Assembly: GCA_021295965.1 (NCBI GenBank) | Contig: JAGWBI010000002.1 | Location: forward strand, 103,133 to 167,132 | From: Dehalococcoidia bacterium | GTDB taxonomy: Bacteria; Chloroflexota; Dehalococcoidia; Lucifugimonadales; UBA3495 | Reading direction: 5' to 3' | Length of the DNA stretch: 64,000 bases | Shown: positions 1 to 8,157 of the stretch, one piece after another | Numbering within the stretch: the first letter of the stretch is position 1 | Layout: every line of letters begins with the position of its first letter | Position numbers and translations under genes: made by a program | The notes under the pieces: model-generated | Databases searched by the model: none | What the model saw: only the letters and a program-made list of their open reading frames with translations | What the model was told of the DNA's origin: nothing

Positions 1-137
1 GCTTCGAGGATAACCACTGGGTTACCATGCAATTGGGCGGACTACTCTGGATGGTCCACCGCGACGTGAAGGGCTTCAACGCACCTCAAACCGTGCAGTA
101 CCAGTTCAAGCATGAAGACCTGTGGCTTGACCGCTAG
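1..137 (+). CDS. ABC transporter substrate-binding protein, C-terminal fragment
   Basis: An open frame enters from the left edge (first full codon at 3) and ends at TAG 135-137, giving 44 residues with no start in the window. The tail has the look of the C-terminus of a family 5 extracellular solute-binding protein (SBP_bac_5), ending in WLDR. Two oligopeptide-type permease genes follow directly on the same strand, which supports the assignment to a peptide or nickel ABC importer. The product would act outside the membrane and deliver ligand to the permeases. With only the tail present, the family call rests mainly on context. Confidence 0.6.
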   Translation, partial: FEDNHWVTMQLGGLLWMVHRDVKGFNAPQTVQYQFKHEDLWLDR

Positions 138-187
138 TCGACGTGCCTGAGTGGACCACACGGGATAAAGGTTCGGAATAGCGACGT

Positions 188-215
188 GTAGGGGCGAATA
201 ATTATTCGCCCCTAC
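188..215. repeat. 28-bp perfect palindrome, GGGGCGAA family
   Basis: The left arm GTAGGGGCGAATAA is followed immediately by its exact reverse complement, so the element is a perfect 28-bp palindrome. It lies between the solute-binding protein stop and the first permease start. Nearly the same sequence recurs at 58935-58962 (one base different), and shorter relatives occur at 2189-2220, 4856-4881 and 57242-57263. Here no T-run follows, so it is more likely a REP-like interspersed element or mRNA-processing hairpin than a terminator. Confidence 0.85.
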
Positions 216-234
216 TGTGCGAAAGGCAGGTGTC

Positions 235-1191
235 ATGCGACAGTACGCATTGAAACGCATTGCGCTGATCATCCCCACCGTGCTGCTGGTGTCCATCATC
301 GTGTTCACGGTGATGCGATTGTTACCCGGCGACCCGGCCCTGGTGATTTTGAGCGAAGGCGACGCCGCTTTCACCCAGGAAGAACTGGAAGATCTCCGGA
401 GGCAGCTCGGAACCGACCGCCCCATCGTGGTCCAGTACGTGGATTGGATCGGCGGGCTCGTCCAGGGGGATTTGGGCACTTCAATTTGGCGGTCAGGGCA
501 GCCGGTTTCCAAACTGGTCGGTGACCGGATTTTCCGCACCCTGGAGTTGGCGGTGTTGGCGATCCTGATCGCGGTTATTTTCGCGGTGCCACTTGGGGTG
601 ATTTCGGCAATTAAACCGGACAGCGTTATCGACTATTTCGCGCGAGTCATTGCCCTGGTAGGGATTTCCGTCCCTACGTTCTTCGCCGGTTTATTGGTGG
701 TGTTGGTGCTTTCACGTGGCTTCGGCTGGCTGCCGCCTCTGGGCTACACGGACCTGTGGGATGACCCGTGGAAGAATATTCAACAGATGTTCCTGCCAGC
801 GCTGGCCCTGGGTTTTTATGATATGGCCTTCATCGCCCGGGTTACGCGCTCATCCATGATGGAGATAATCCGCGAAGACTACATGCGGACGGCGCGGGCC
901 AAGGGATTGGCGGAGCGCATCGTCCTGGTGAGGCACGGGTTGAAGAACGCGGTTTTGCCCATCCTCACGATATCGGGGTGGCAGTTCGGCCGGCTGTTCG
1001 GCGGGACCGTGATTATCGAAAGCATCTTCAAGGTTCCGGGCATCGGAACCCTGCTCATCGAAACCGTGTTCCAGCGGGACTTCCCCACCATCCAGGCCAT
1101 CATCATTGTCATCGCGGTGTCCATCGTCATCATCAACCTGTTGGTTGACCTGCTGTACGGGCTGCTCGACCCGCGCATCCGGTATGCCTAG
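235..1191 (+). CDS. Peptide ABC transporter permease, DppB/OppB type
   Basis: This 318-residue inner-membrane permease has a DppB-like organisation: an N-terminal transmembrane helix at about 4-24, an extracytoplasmic segment with the LPGDPA motif, and a BPD_transp_1 domain. The EAA coupling loop (TARAKG... then RHGLKNAVLP) lies near residues 216-245. The frame is open from GTG 217, but ATG 235 is preferred: it starts at the conserved basic residues before the first helix, and GGCAGG lies just upstream. It pairs with the next gene to form the membrane channel of a dipeptide/oligopeptide importer. No ATPase gene is visible in the window, so those lie upstream or elsewhere. Confidence 0.9.
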   Translation: MRQYALKRIALIIPTVLLVSIIVFTVMRLLPGDPALVILSEGDAAFTQEELEDLRRQLGTDRPIVVQYVDWIGGLVQGDLGTSIWRSGQPVSKLVGDRIFRTLELAVLAILIAVIFAVPLGVISAIKPDSVIDYFARVIALVGISVPTFFAGLLVVLVLSRGFGWLPPLGYTDLWDDPWKNIQQMFLPALALGFYDMAFIARVTRSSMMEIIREDYMRTARAKGLAERIVLVRHGLKNAVLPILTISGWQFGRLFGGTVIIESIFKVPGIGTLLIETVFQRDFPTIQAIIIVIAVSIVIINLLVDLLYGLLDPRIRYA

Positions 1192-1234
1192 ACCCGGTGC
1201 GAATCCTCGGACCCGACCACGGAGAATTAGCTGA

Positions 1235-2164
1235 ATGACTACGATCAACGCCGGGCAGGGCCTAACCGTTGCCGATGGCGACGCTCACGTGCTGGATATG
1301 CGCCCGCGGCAAACGCAGGTGCAAAAGCTGGTCAACTTCGCCCGGACCAAGCCTTTGGGAGCGGTCAGCGCCGTTATCATCCTGCTGACGATTCTGGCGG
1401 CGGGAATCTCCTACGCGATACCGGGCATATTGCCTCACGATCCTTTGGACGTGCGGGCCCACGAGGAGAAATACCTGCACCCACAACCCGGAGCGTGGCT
1501 GGGGAGTGACCATCTGGGAAGGGACGAACTGAGCCGCCTCATCGCCGGTTCCCAAATCTCTATCTACGTGGGTTTGTTCAGCGTCGGAATTGGCGTGACG
1601 CTCGGCGCTCTCATCGGCATCATCAGCGCATACGTCGGTGGCGTGGTAGATTTGACCATTCAGCGCTTGGTTGACGCGATGATGGCGTTTCCTCCCATTA
1701 TCCTCGCGCTGGGACTGGTGGCCGTTTTGGGAGGCTCCGCCAACAATGTAATCATTGCCTTGTTGGTCATCCTGCTGCCGGGCACCATCAGAGTAATACG
1801 TTCCCAAGTATTGAGCATCAAGGAACTGGACTATACCTTGGCAGCCACCGCCATTGGAGCCGGTTCCATCCGCATCATGCTGCGGCATATTCTGCCCAAC
1901 GTGGTGGCCAGCTACATCGTGCTGGGAACGATCACGCTGGGATTTGCCATCATCATCGAGGCGTCGCTGTCCTTCCTGGGGGTGGGAGTACCGCCGGATA
2001 TCCCCACTTGGGGCGGAATGCTAACCAGGGGAACCGAAGAAATCCGCATCGCCTGGTGGCTTGCGGTCTTTCCCGGCATCGCCATATCCATCGTGGTGTT
2101 CGCCATCAACTTCCTGGGCGACGCGTTGCGCGATACGCTGGACCCGCGGTTGCGGGGTCGTTAA
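1235..2164 (+). CDS. Peptide ABC transporter permease, DppC/OppC type
   Basis: This 309-residue permease is the second half of the channel. It has the OppC-like N-terminal cytoplasmic segment, a first helix near 42-62, then LGSDHLGRDELSRL, which is typical of DppC proteins. The EAA loop (LAATAIGAGSIRIMLRHILPNV) is near residues 200-225. GGAG 10 nt before ATG 1235 fixes the start. It lies 43 bp behind the DppB-type gene, so the two are co-transcribed. The strong palindrome with a T-run just after the stop indicates that the operon ends here. Confidence 0.92.
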   Translation: MTTINAGQGLTVADGDAHVLDMRPRQTQVQKLVNFARTKPLGAVSAVIILLTILAAGISYAIPGILPHDPLDVRAHEEKYLHPQPGAWLGSDHLGRDELSRLIAGSQISIYVGLFSVGIGVTLGALIGIISAYVGGVVDLTIQRLVDAMMAFPPIILALGLVAVLGGSANNVIIALLVILLPGTIRVIRSQVLSIKELDYTLAATAIGAGSIRIMLRHILPNVVASYIVLGTITLGFAIIIEASLSFLGVGVPPDIPTWGGMLTRGTEEIRIAWWLAVFPGIAISIVVFAINFLGDALRDTLDPRLRGR

Positions 2165-2188
2165 GCGCGGAGCCTGGACACAGGTGCA

Positions 2189-2229
2189 AACGGCAGGGGC
2201 GAAATTTCGCCCCTGCCGTTATTTTTTCT
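2189..2229 (+). terminator. Rho-independent terminator formed by a GGGGCGAA-family palindrome
   Basis: A perfect 32-bp palindrome (arm AACGGCAGGGGCGAAA) at 2189-2220 is followed by A and a run of six T, which is the geometry of an intrinsic terminator. It sits 24 bp after the permease operon stop. The core GGGGCGAA...TTCGCCCC is shared with the non-terminator palindromes at 188, 4856 and 58935, so one sequence family appears to serve different roles. The retropepsin-like gene converges on it from the other side. Confidence 0.85.
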
Positions 2230-2258
2230 AAATCTCTCGGGGTTGCGCCGTCCAACCT

Positions 2259-2618
2259 TTACAAATCCAATTCTTCTATCGCAACTAGACGTGGATCCGG
2301 GCTGGTAGGGTCAACCATCAAATTGAAAATCTCAAGCGTGGTTGCGCCCAGAAGGTATCGGTCCTCCGGCCCGAATATAACTGGGCAAATCCGTAGCCGG
2401 TTTGCTACGTTGAACCGTGCGTCGGCCACATCGAATTCCACTCGCCGGCCGTCAGCCACCCTGAAACGGAGACGCTCCAAGGGAGTGACCCCCAACTGTG
2501 CCAATAGAGATGCTGGCATCATGGAGTGAGCGGCGCCGGTGTCCACCAGGGCGGAAACCGGGAGGAAGTCCCCGCCGTGTGGATGACCAACTCCAACTTG
2601 CACTCTAAAGGTTCCCAT
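2259..2618 (-). CDS. Retropepsin-like aspartic protease domain protein
   Basis: This 119-residue protein consists almost entirely of a single clan AA (retroviral-type) aspartic protease domain. The catalytic triplet D26-T27-G28 sits in SALVDTGAAHS and a second conserved stretch LLGATTLE lies near the C-terminus. Such single-domain proteins dimerise to form an active site in characterised retropepsins. ATG 2618 is preferred over the more upstream in-frame start because AGGAG precedes it by about 8 nt. No signal peptide is visible, so it is probably cytoplasmic. Substrate unknown; orphan gene between the ABC operon and an SMP-30 gene. Confidence 0.75.
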   Translation of the reverse strand: MGTFRVQVGVGHPHGGDFLPVSALVDTGAAHSMMPASLLAQLGVTPLERLRFRVADGRRVEFDVADARFNVANRLRICPVIFGPEDRYLLGATTLEIFNLMVDPTSPDPRLVAIEELDL

Positions 2619-2740
2619 GGATGCGCTCCTAAATCTCATGAGCCAGACGATGATACGCTTGCGTCCGAGCCGGGTCAATTTGCCGACAGTTAACCGGCCG
2701 CCGTGCTAAACTGCCCTCATAATCTACAGGAGGTTCTCTG

Positions 2741-3673
2741 ATGTCCTGGAGCTTTGAACTGGTTGCCGGTCCTTATGGCGGCACTACCGAGGGACCGGTG
2801 TGGGACGGCCAAGCCGTGCTGTTCACGCATATTCCGGCTTCCAAGATTTTGCGTTACGATCCCAAGACTGGCGAAGTGTCGGAATATTTCAACGAGACCT
2901 TCAACACCAACGGTCTGTGCTTCGATGCCAATGGCAACCTTTACGGATGCCAGCAGGGCCGCCGTCGAATCGCTCGTTTCGATACTGCAACTAATACGAT
3001 GACGTCTATGCCGCACCTGTTGGATGGGAAACGCCACAATAATCCCAACGACTTGGCAGTGGACAAATCGGGGCGCATTTGGTTCACCGATCCCTATTCG
3101 GGCATTGGTGATAGTGGTCCCCAGGAATTGGACCATATGTCGGTACTGCGGCTGGATCCCAAGGGGAACGACCAATGGGATTTGGTGCGTGCTACTACCG
3201 ACATCAGCCGTCCCAACGGAATTTTAATCAGCCGGGACCAGAAAACCGTGTACATCGCGCAAAGTGATTACGGAGCAGACCGACGCCGCGAACTGCGCGC
3301 GTATCCCGTCAACGAGGACGGATCGCTCGGCGAATACCGTACTCTGCACACCTTTGGGATCGACGGAGGCGCCTCCGACGGCGACTTGCGCGGCCAGGGC
3401 AGCAACGGGGTGCAACGGGGCGTGGACGGCATGACATTGGACGATGAGGGGAACATCATCGTCTGCGCCGGCTGGGAGGCCGCTGGCCCGGGTCCAATCA
3501 TCTACGTGTTCTCGCCGGAGGGTCGGGTGCTGGAGACCCATCCCATGCGCGTTGACCGACCTACCAACTGCTGCTTTGGCGACGCTGACATGCGCTCGTT
3601 GTACGTCACCACCGGCGGCGGCCACCTTTTCAGGGCGCGGACCAACCGTACCGGTTGGATCATGTGGCCCTAG
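2741..3673 (+). CDS. SMP-30/gluconolactonase/LRE family protein
   Basis: This 310-residue six-bladed beta-propeller belongs to the SMP-30/gluconolaconase-like region family. The expected metal ligands can be placed: E17 in TEGPVW, N103 in NNPNDL, N159 in SRPNG and D229 in DGMTLD. Members hydrolyse sugar lactones or related esters; the actual substrate cannot be read from sequence. There is no signal peptide. AGGAGG 8 nt before ATG 2741 is a strong ribosome binding site. The next gene, also a propeller, has its own candidate promoter. Confidence 0.88.
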   Translation: MSWSFELVAGPYGGTTEGPVWDGQAVLFTHIPASKILRYDPKTGEVSEYFNETFNTNGLCFDANGNLYGCQQGRRRIARFDTATNTMTSMPHLLDGKRHNNPNDLAVDKSGRIWFTDPYSGIGDSGPQELDHMSVLRLDPKGNDQWDLVRATTDISRPNGILISRDQKTVYIAQSDYGADRRRELRAYPVNEDGSLGEYRTLHTFGIDGGASDGDLRGQGSNGVQRGVDGMTLDDEGNIIVCAGWEAAGPGPIIYVFSPEGRVLETHPMRVDRPTNCCFGDADMRSLYVTTGGGHLFRARTNRTGWIMWP

Positions 3674-3686
3674 GGAATTGCAACAC

Positions 3687-3715
3687 TTGACAAGCCACGA
3701 CATTGCGCAAACAAT
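3687..3715 (+). promoter_or_regulatory. Candidate sigma70-type promoter
   Basis: TTGACA at 3687-3692 is a perfect -35 box. With 17 bp spacing comes AACAAT at 3710-3715, matching the -10 consensus at 4 of 6 positions. It lies in the 84-bp gap before the BNR-repeat gene at 3758, giving a predicted leader of about 35 nt. No transcript data support it. Confidence 0.45.
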
Positions 3716-3757
3716 CTGCGAAACCGCAACCGCTACCCAACCGAGGAGAAGAGGCAA

Positions 3758-4837
3758 ATGACCACCGTCACAGCCCACAACACCAACGTATATGTCGGCT
3801 TGGCCGGCGAGAGCGCGCTGATTATTGGCGCCGAAGGCACCCCGTTGGGCGAAGGGGGAATGTATCGCCTCACCGATGGCCAATCCGCATGGACGTCCAT
3901 TGAAAATGGCCTGCCCGAGAACCCCCAGGTGCGCGCCCTGTTGGCCCATCCTGACGAACCCGCCACCATTTTTGCCGGCACCCAGGACGGCGTGTACCGC
4001 AGCGATGACCGGGGCGACAACTGGCGGCGGACCGATACTCTCAGCGGCGACGTTTGGTCGCTGGCCGCACATCCTAATGATTCATCCATCATGTTCGCCG
4101 GCTATGATGCGGGGAGGGTATGCCGCTCCGACGATGGAGGCAACACCTGGCGGCAATTGAACACCGAAGGGCTGGTGCATCCCCACATCACGATGAACCC
4201 CCACGAGATCTGCAAGCGCGTCATTGGCATCAGCATTGACCCCGCTTATCCGGACGACGTGTACGGGGCCATTGAAGTTGGCGGGCTGATAGCCTCCCGG
4301 GATGGCGGCGAAACCTGGTCCTGCATCACCGACGGGCATTACACGCGCCTTGGACCGGTGGACCTCCACGGCGTTCAGGTTAACCCGAGCCAACCCGGAT
4401 TGGTGTACATCATCACCCAGTTGGCGATGTTCCGCAGCCGCGAGCGCGGTAGCGATTGGGAATTCGTGCCCATCGAAGAGATGTTCGAGGGCGGCAGCTA
4501 CTGTCGGGATCTGGTTGTTGATCCCAACGATCCCAGCCGGATGTACCTGGCGGCCGGAGCCGGCGGCGGCAGCGCGCCCGCTGGCACCATCGACGCCGGC
4601 GTCCTCGTCCGCTCCACCGACGCAGGCGAAACTTGGGAGCGCGTTGACCTTGGGGAGGTTGCTCCGGCTCGGATGTTCCAGATCGCAATCGACCGCAACG
4701 CTCCACGGAACGTCTATTGTTGCGACCGTGACGGACACGTCTATTGCAGCAACGACGGCGGCAACGAGTGGACCCGCACCGACGTTCCGGTTGAAATGTC
4801 CCGGGGCCGTCACGTCTATCCCATGGTCGCCGCCTGA
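3758..4837 (+). CDS. BNR/Asp-box beta-propeller protein (sialidase/VPS10-like fold)
   Basis: This 359-residue protein shows repeated Asp-box motifs (S-x-D-x-G-x-x-W), for example SDDRGDNW, SDDGGNTW, SRDGGETW, STDAGETW and SNDGGNEW, spaced 50-80 residues apart. This marks a multi-bladed propeller related to photosystem II stability factor Ycf48-like or exo-alpha-sialidase-like proteins. No signal peptide is evident. Sialidase catalytic residues cannot be identified, so enzymatic activity is not claimed. GAGGAGAAGAGG before ATG 3758 is a very strong ribosome binding site. Confidence 0.8.
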   Translation: MTTVTAHNTNVYVGLAGESALIIGAEGTPLGEGGMYRLTDGQSAWTSIENGLPENPQVRALLAHPDEPATIFAGTQDGVYRSDDRGDNWRRTDTLSGDVWSLAAHPNDSSIMFAGYDAGRVCRSDDGGNTWRQLNTEGLVHPHITMNPHEICKRVIGISIDPAYPDDVYGAIEVGGLIASRDGGETWSCITDGHYTRLGPVDLHGVQVNPSQPGLVYIITQLAMFRSRERGSDWEFVPIEEMFEGGSYCRDLVVDPNDPSRMYLAAGAGGGSAPAGTIDAGVLVRSTDAGETWERVDLGEVAPARMFQIAIDRNAPRNVYCCDRDGHVYCSNDGGNEWTRTDVPVEMSRGRHVYPMVAA

Positions 4838-4855
4838 ACAGGCCGTCCAGATTTG

Positions 4856-4881
4856 CAGGGGCGAATTACAATTCGCCCCTG
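4856..4881. repeat. 26-bp inverted repeat, GGGGCGAA family
   Basis: The 12-bp arms CAGGGGCGAATT and AATTCGCCCCTG are perfect complements around a 2-nt AC centre. The element lies 18 bp after the BNR gene stop and 40 bp before the next start, with no T-run. It is another member of the palindrome family seen at 188, 2189, 57242 and 58935. Confidence 0.8.
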
Positions 4882-4920
4882 TGCCTGATTGCCCAGAATC
4901 GTCCACCGGAGGGATCTACC

Positions 4921-5544
4921 TTGTCATCCAACCCGCTGTGGAGCGCAACCCTGCGAGTAGGGGAAGCTGACCTCGAATACATGGCTTTGGAGGCCGGCGA
5001 TTTGCCTGAAGAACTTCGCGGCTATCAATTGGCCCGGGAGGGCCCTTTGGACAACCAGGAGTTGGCCGAAAACGGGTTCAAGGGAAATACGGCTGATCGA
5101 TTCCGCCAGGCGGGCCGGGTGGGCGGCTTTATGCGCGAATTCGTCCCCACATCGGATGTATCTCCCGCGAGTGGTGTCAATTTTGTGGGCGCCACTGTTG
5201 TGCATCTGTTTGAAAATCCCGAGCAGGTTTCAGGGTGGATGTCGGACATTTTTGTGAAGGACTTTGAGGATAACGTTGGTGAAAGCATCGGTTCCGGCCA
5301 GCAAATGGTTTCCGTGCAGCGGCTGGAACCCGGCGGGTTTTACGACGAGGTGGTGGGCCTATATGTGCTGCAAGGTGGACCGGCCGGTCTTCTATCGTCC
5401 ACGGTGATTGATTTTCGCGTGGGTCGTCTGCTCGGGGTGGCGTTCGTGGGGTCCGTCGGCGAGCACGACCGCTCGGAGCTCGCCACGGAGATGGCGCTGG
5501 CCCTGGAAAAACGGATAGTGCAGGTGGCTTTGGGCGGTCGTTAG
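4921..5544 (+). CDS. Protein of unknown function
   Basis: A 207-residue soluble protein that I do not recognise. It has an acidic N-terminal third (ALEAGDLPEEL), a central segment VVHLFENPEQVSGWM and a C-terminal ALALEKRI helix. The C-terminal half alternates hydrophobic stretches (VVGLYVLQGG, VIDFRVGRLLGVAFVGS), suggesting a compact alpha/beta sheet domain. No signal peptide or membrane helix is seen. The start is TTG 4921, chosen because GGAGGG lies about 9 nt upstream. It converges on the symporter gene with only 13 bp between the stops. Confidence 0.65.
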   Translation: MSSNPLWSATLRVGEADLEYMALEAGDLPEELRGYQLAREGPLDNQELAENGFKGNTADRFRQAGRVGGFMREFVPTSDVSPASGVNFVGATVVHLFENPEQVSGWMSDIFVKDFEDNVGESIGSGQQMVSVQRLEPGGFYDEVVGLYVLQGGPAGLLSSTVIDFRVGRLLGVAFVGSVGEHDRSELATEMALALEKRIVQVALGGR

Positions 5545-5557
5545 CCCGGTTCGATCG

Positions 5558-7072
5558 TTACCGTACTTCCGCTGGCCGAATAACCGACGCCTGGCCCGCC
5601 GTAACTTCGTCAAAGATCTGCACGACCTCCGGCGACGGTGGTGGCGTGAGCCTGGTGACAGCGAACGCCAAGACGGAGGCGATGATGAACCCGGGCGTGG
5701 CGGGCTGTATGTCCCATACCCTCGAAGGGCCACCGTCCAACAGCGCCCAGAGCGACGCGGCCAAGGTTCCGCCCAGAACTGATGCCGATGCGCCCCATAC
5801 GTTGAACCTGCGCCAGTACAACGCCATTATCGTGACCGGTCCGAAGGCTGCTCCCATACCTCCCCATGCGTAACTGACCAAATCGAAAATCGATTCAGGA
5901 TACAGAATGGAAATGGCGGCGGAAATGGCGCCGATCAACAGCAGGAGAAGCCGGCCGAGCCAGACCCGGGCATTACCCGTCACCCGATAGGTGACGTTTT
6001 TTATGAAAGGCAAATCGTCCGCCGCCACCGCCGAAGCCAGCAACAGTTGAGAATCGGCGGTACTCATCACCGCCGCGATTACCGCGGTTAACAGCAACCC
6101 AGTCACCACTGGATGGAAGAAAACCTCCGACATTACCAAAAATACGCGCTCAGGATCGGCTGCTGTATCCAGCATTCCGATTTCCGCCAACGCCGGTCGG
6201 GCAATCAGGCCGAGCATAACGGCAAGCGCAAACACTGAAATCAGCCAGGCAACTGAAATGCGCCGGCTCCGCGCCACCTGGTCTTCCCGTTCCAGGGCCA
6301 TGAATCTTTGCAGAATCCGCTGCGCTCCGAAAGCGCCAAAGGCCCATCCGGCCGCAGACGCAGCGGCGGCGAGGGTGACCGCCGTACCGTCTCCGTTGTT
6401 AAACGGATTCAACCAGGTGGAAGAATAGTTCCCGATCTGCAGGAATGGGTTTTCCGTCCAACCGGCCAAAGCCACCACCATGATCAGCAAACTAACCAGC
6501 ATCAGCAACGCCTGAGTGACGTCGGTCCGTGAAACTGCCATAAAGCCGCCGATCGAAGTGTATGAGGCGATGGCGATCAGAGTTACGATGACACCGGTGT
6601 TTGCCTCCATGCCGAACACTGTTTCCAGCAGTTTCGATCCTCCCACCAAACCCGAGCTTACGTAGAAGATCACGAACATGATGGTGATCAGCGCCGTACC
6701 GGTACGGAGTATGCCAGTGCGGTCGCCGAACCGTATTTCAAAAAACTCCGGCAGGGTGAGTGCGTTGCCGGTCGCGACGGTATAGCGGCGCAATCTGCTG
6801 GCGACAAATGTCCAACTCATCCACACGCCGGCCACTATGGCGACCGGAACCCAGATTTCCACCGCCCCGTTGGTGAAGGCCAGCGCGGGCAAGGCCAACA
6901 TCGTCCAGGCGCTCGTGGTGGAGGATCCGGCGCTGAGGGCTGCCGTCAAGCTGCTGAGGCGCCGCCCCCCGAGCACATACTCCGACATGTTGCGCAGGCG
7001 GCGCATTCCCGCCACGGCAATCCCGATGAGCAGCGCGAAATACGCGCTGAAAACAAGTATGAGCCAAATCAT
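5558..7072 (-). CDS. Sodium:solute symporter (SSS family, PutP-like)
   Basis: A 504-residue polytopic membrane protein with about 13 hydrophobic segments. The SSS hallmarks are an N-terminal helix followed by YVLGGRRLSSLTAALSAGSSTTSAWTMLALP, a central YTSIGGFMAVSRTDVTQALLM, and late helices STADSQLLLASA. It would import an organic solute, probably an amino acid or carboxylate, with Na+. The resemblance is to proline permease but the substrate is not determinable. ATG 7072 is preferred: the 32 residues upstream in frame are basic and not symporter-like, and GGAGAAAGG precedes ATG 7072. Confidence 0.9.
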   Translation of the reverse strand: MIWLILVFSAYFALLIGIAVAGMRRLRNMSEYVLGGRRLSSLTAALSAGSSTTSAWTMLALPALAFTNGAVEIWVPVAIVAGVWMSWTFVASRLRRYTVATGNALTLPEFFEIRFGDRTGILRTGTALITIMFVIFYVSSGLVGGSKLLETVFGMEANTGVIVTLIAIASYTSIGGFMAVSRTDVTQALLMLVSLLIMVVALAGWTENPFLQIGNYSSTWLNPFNNGDGTAVTLAAAASAAGWAFGAFGAQRILQRFMALEREDQVARSRRISVAWLISVFALAVMLGLIARPALAEIGMLDTAADPERVFLVMSEVFFHPVVTGLLLTAVIAAVMSTADSQLLLASAVAADDLPFIKNVTYRVTGNARVWLGRLLLLLIGAISAAISILYPESIFDLVSYAWGGMGAAFGPVTIMALYWRRFNVWGASASVLGGTLAASLWALLDGGPSRVWDIQPATPGFIIASVLAFAVTRLTPPPSPEVVQIFDEVTAGQASVIRPAEVR

Positions 7073-7242
7073 GGCTGCCCTTTCTCCTGTATCGAGGCGC
7101 AAGCTGTTATCTTTTTGGCCGTGCCACCTCGCTCTTGCTCGCCGTCGTTGCGGCGAGAGGTGCGGCATACCTGCCCAAATGTTGGCCCTGCCTCAACGAG
7201 CCAACGGGGACCAGAAACTGTTATCGGGGATTTGGGACGAAC

Positions 7243-8067
7243 TTATGGCGAAGTCGATGGATCTGGAACGCCGCCCGTCGTCAGCAACGATGGGTCCACG
7301 AGTAGTATAAGCAACATTCCCCAACCCAGGAGGAAGCCCACCGCTACCAGGGCCAATTCCGGCACGCTGATTCTGATCCATCCCAGGCGCATCCCCAAGC
7401 GGTGCCGCCAGAAACGGTTGAGGTTAGTTTGGGCTTGCCATATGATCCATGCCAGCAAGCTTGCCTGGCCGACGTTGATGATCACATAGGTCGCCTGTTG
7501 GGGTAAGGTTACGGTCTGTTCGGCCGGTATCATCAACGATACCATCCCAAGCAGAACGACGCCGAAGTATATGAGCACCGCCCGCAGTGGGTTGAGCGTC
7601 GTCGGCACGCCCCGTTGTTCCATCAACTCCTGGTAAACCCTGATGTGGGCGTGGAGCCGGAAGAACTGGTACACCGGTACCAACAGCGCCAAAGCGTGCA
7701 TTACCGGATACGCGATTTCCCCCGTATGATCCCGGTATTGCCGCCAGGTGACGTACATCCAATAGAAGACGTACAGGCCAGAACTCAACAGGGTGAGGAG
7801 GATAACCCGAGCCGGTGGGATGTAGTAGGGGAGCGCGTCTTCCGCCTGTTGTGTATAAGTCGGTTCCGCAGCTGGGGTCTGACGAGGAAATTCGACGCCC
7901 TGATCTCCCGGACGAACGGGTTGCGTTGGCCTGGCAGCATCGCGAGCCCCTTCCGGGGTCGATTGGCCGGCTCGCAGCTCCGCGCCGCATATCCCGCAAA
8001 ATCGGTGCTCCGACGCGTGCCTTGAACCGCAGCTCGGACAGGTCAAAGCTTCACCGGAAGTTGCCAT
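7243..8067 (-). CDS. Zinc-ribbon membrane protein (DUF4234-like)
   Basis: A 274-residue protein starting with a zinc ribbon, CPSCGSRHASEHRFCGICG (CxxC...CxxC at about residues 10-28), then a Pro/Thr-rich linker to about residue 85. At least four membrane helices follow. The segment around the first helix (LLTLLSSGLYVFYWMYVTWRQY) resembles DUF4234-type proteins. ATG 8067 is preferred to the upstream TTG because it places the zinc ribbon at the N-terminus. Function unknown; a membrane-anchored regulatory or envelope role is only an inference. It lies downstream of the FAH-family gene on the same strand. Confidence 0.7.
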   Translation of the reverse strand: MATSGEALTCPSCGSRHASEHRFCGICGAELRAGQSTPEGARDAARPTQPVRPGDQGVEFPRQTPAAEPTYTQQAEDALPYYIPPARVILLTLLSSGLYVFYWMYVTWRQYRDHTGEIAYPVMHALALLVPVYQFFRLHAHIRVYQELMEQRGVPTTLNPLRAVLIYFGVVLLGMVSLMIPAEQTVTLPQQATYVIINVGQASLLAWIIWQAQTNLNRFWRHRLGMRLGWIRISVPELALVAVGFLLGWGMLLILLVDPSLLTTGGVPDPSTSP

Positions 8068-8093
8068 GATCTGGAAATCCGGGGGCCTCAATT

Positions 8094-8136
8094 ACACCGG
8101 GGGCGGACTCGTGCGATACAGGTCCGCCCCCCGTGT
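8094..8136. repeat. 14-bp inverted repeat with 15-nt loop
   Basis: The arms ACACCGGGGGCGGA (8094-8107) and TCCGCCCCCCGTGT (8123-8136) pair with a single mismatch. The element lies between the FAH gene stop and the zinc-ribbon gene start on the minus strand. There is no U-tract on either side, so it is reported only as a stable RNA hairpin that could attenuate or protect the upstream transcript. Confidence 0.6.
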
Positions 8137-8157
8137 CCTTGCGGCGCTCCACCGCGA

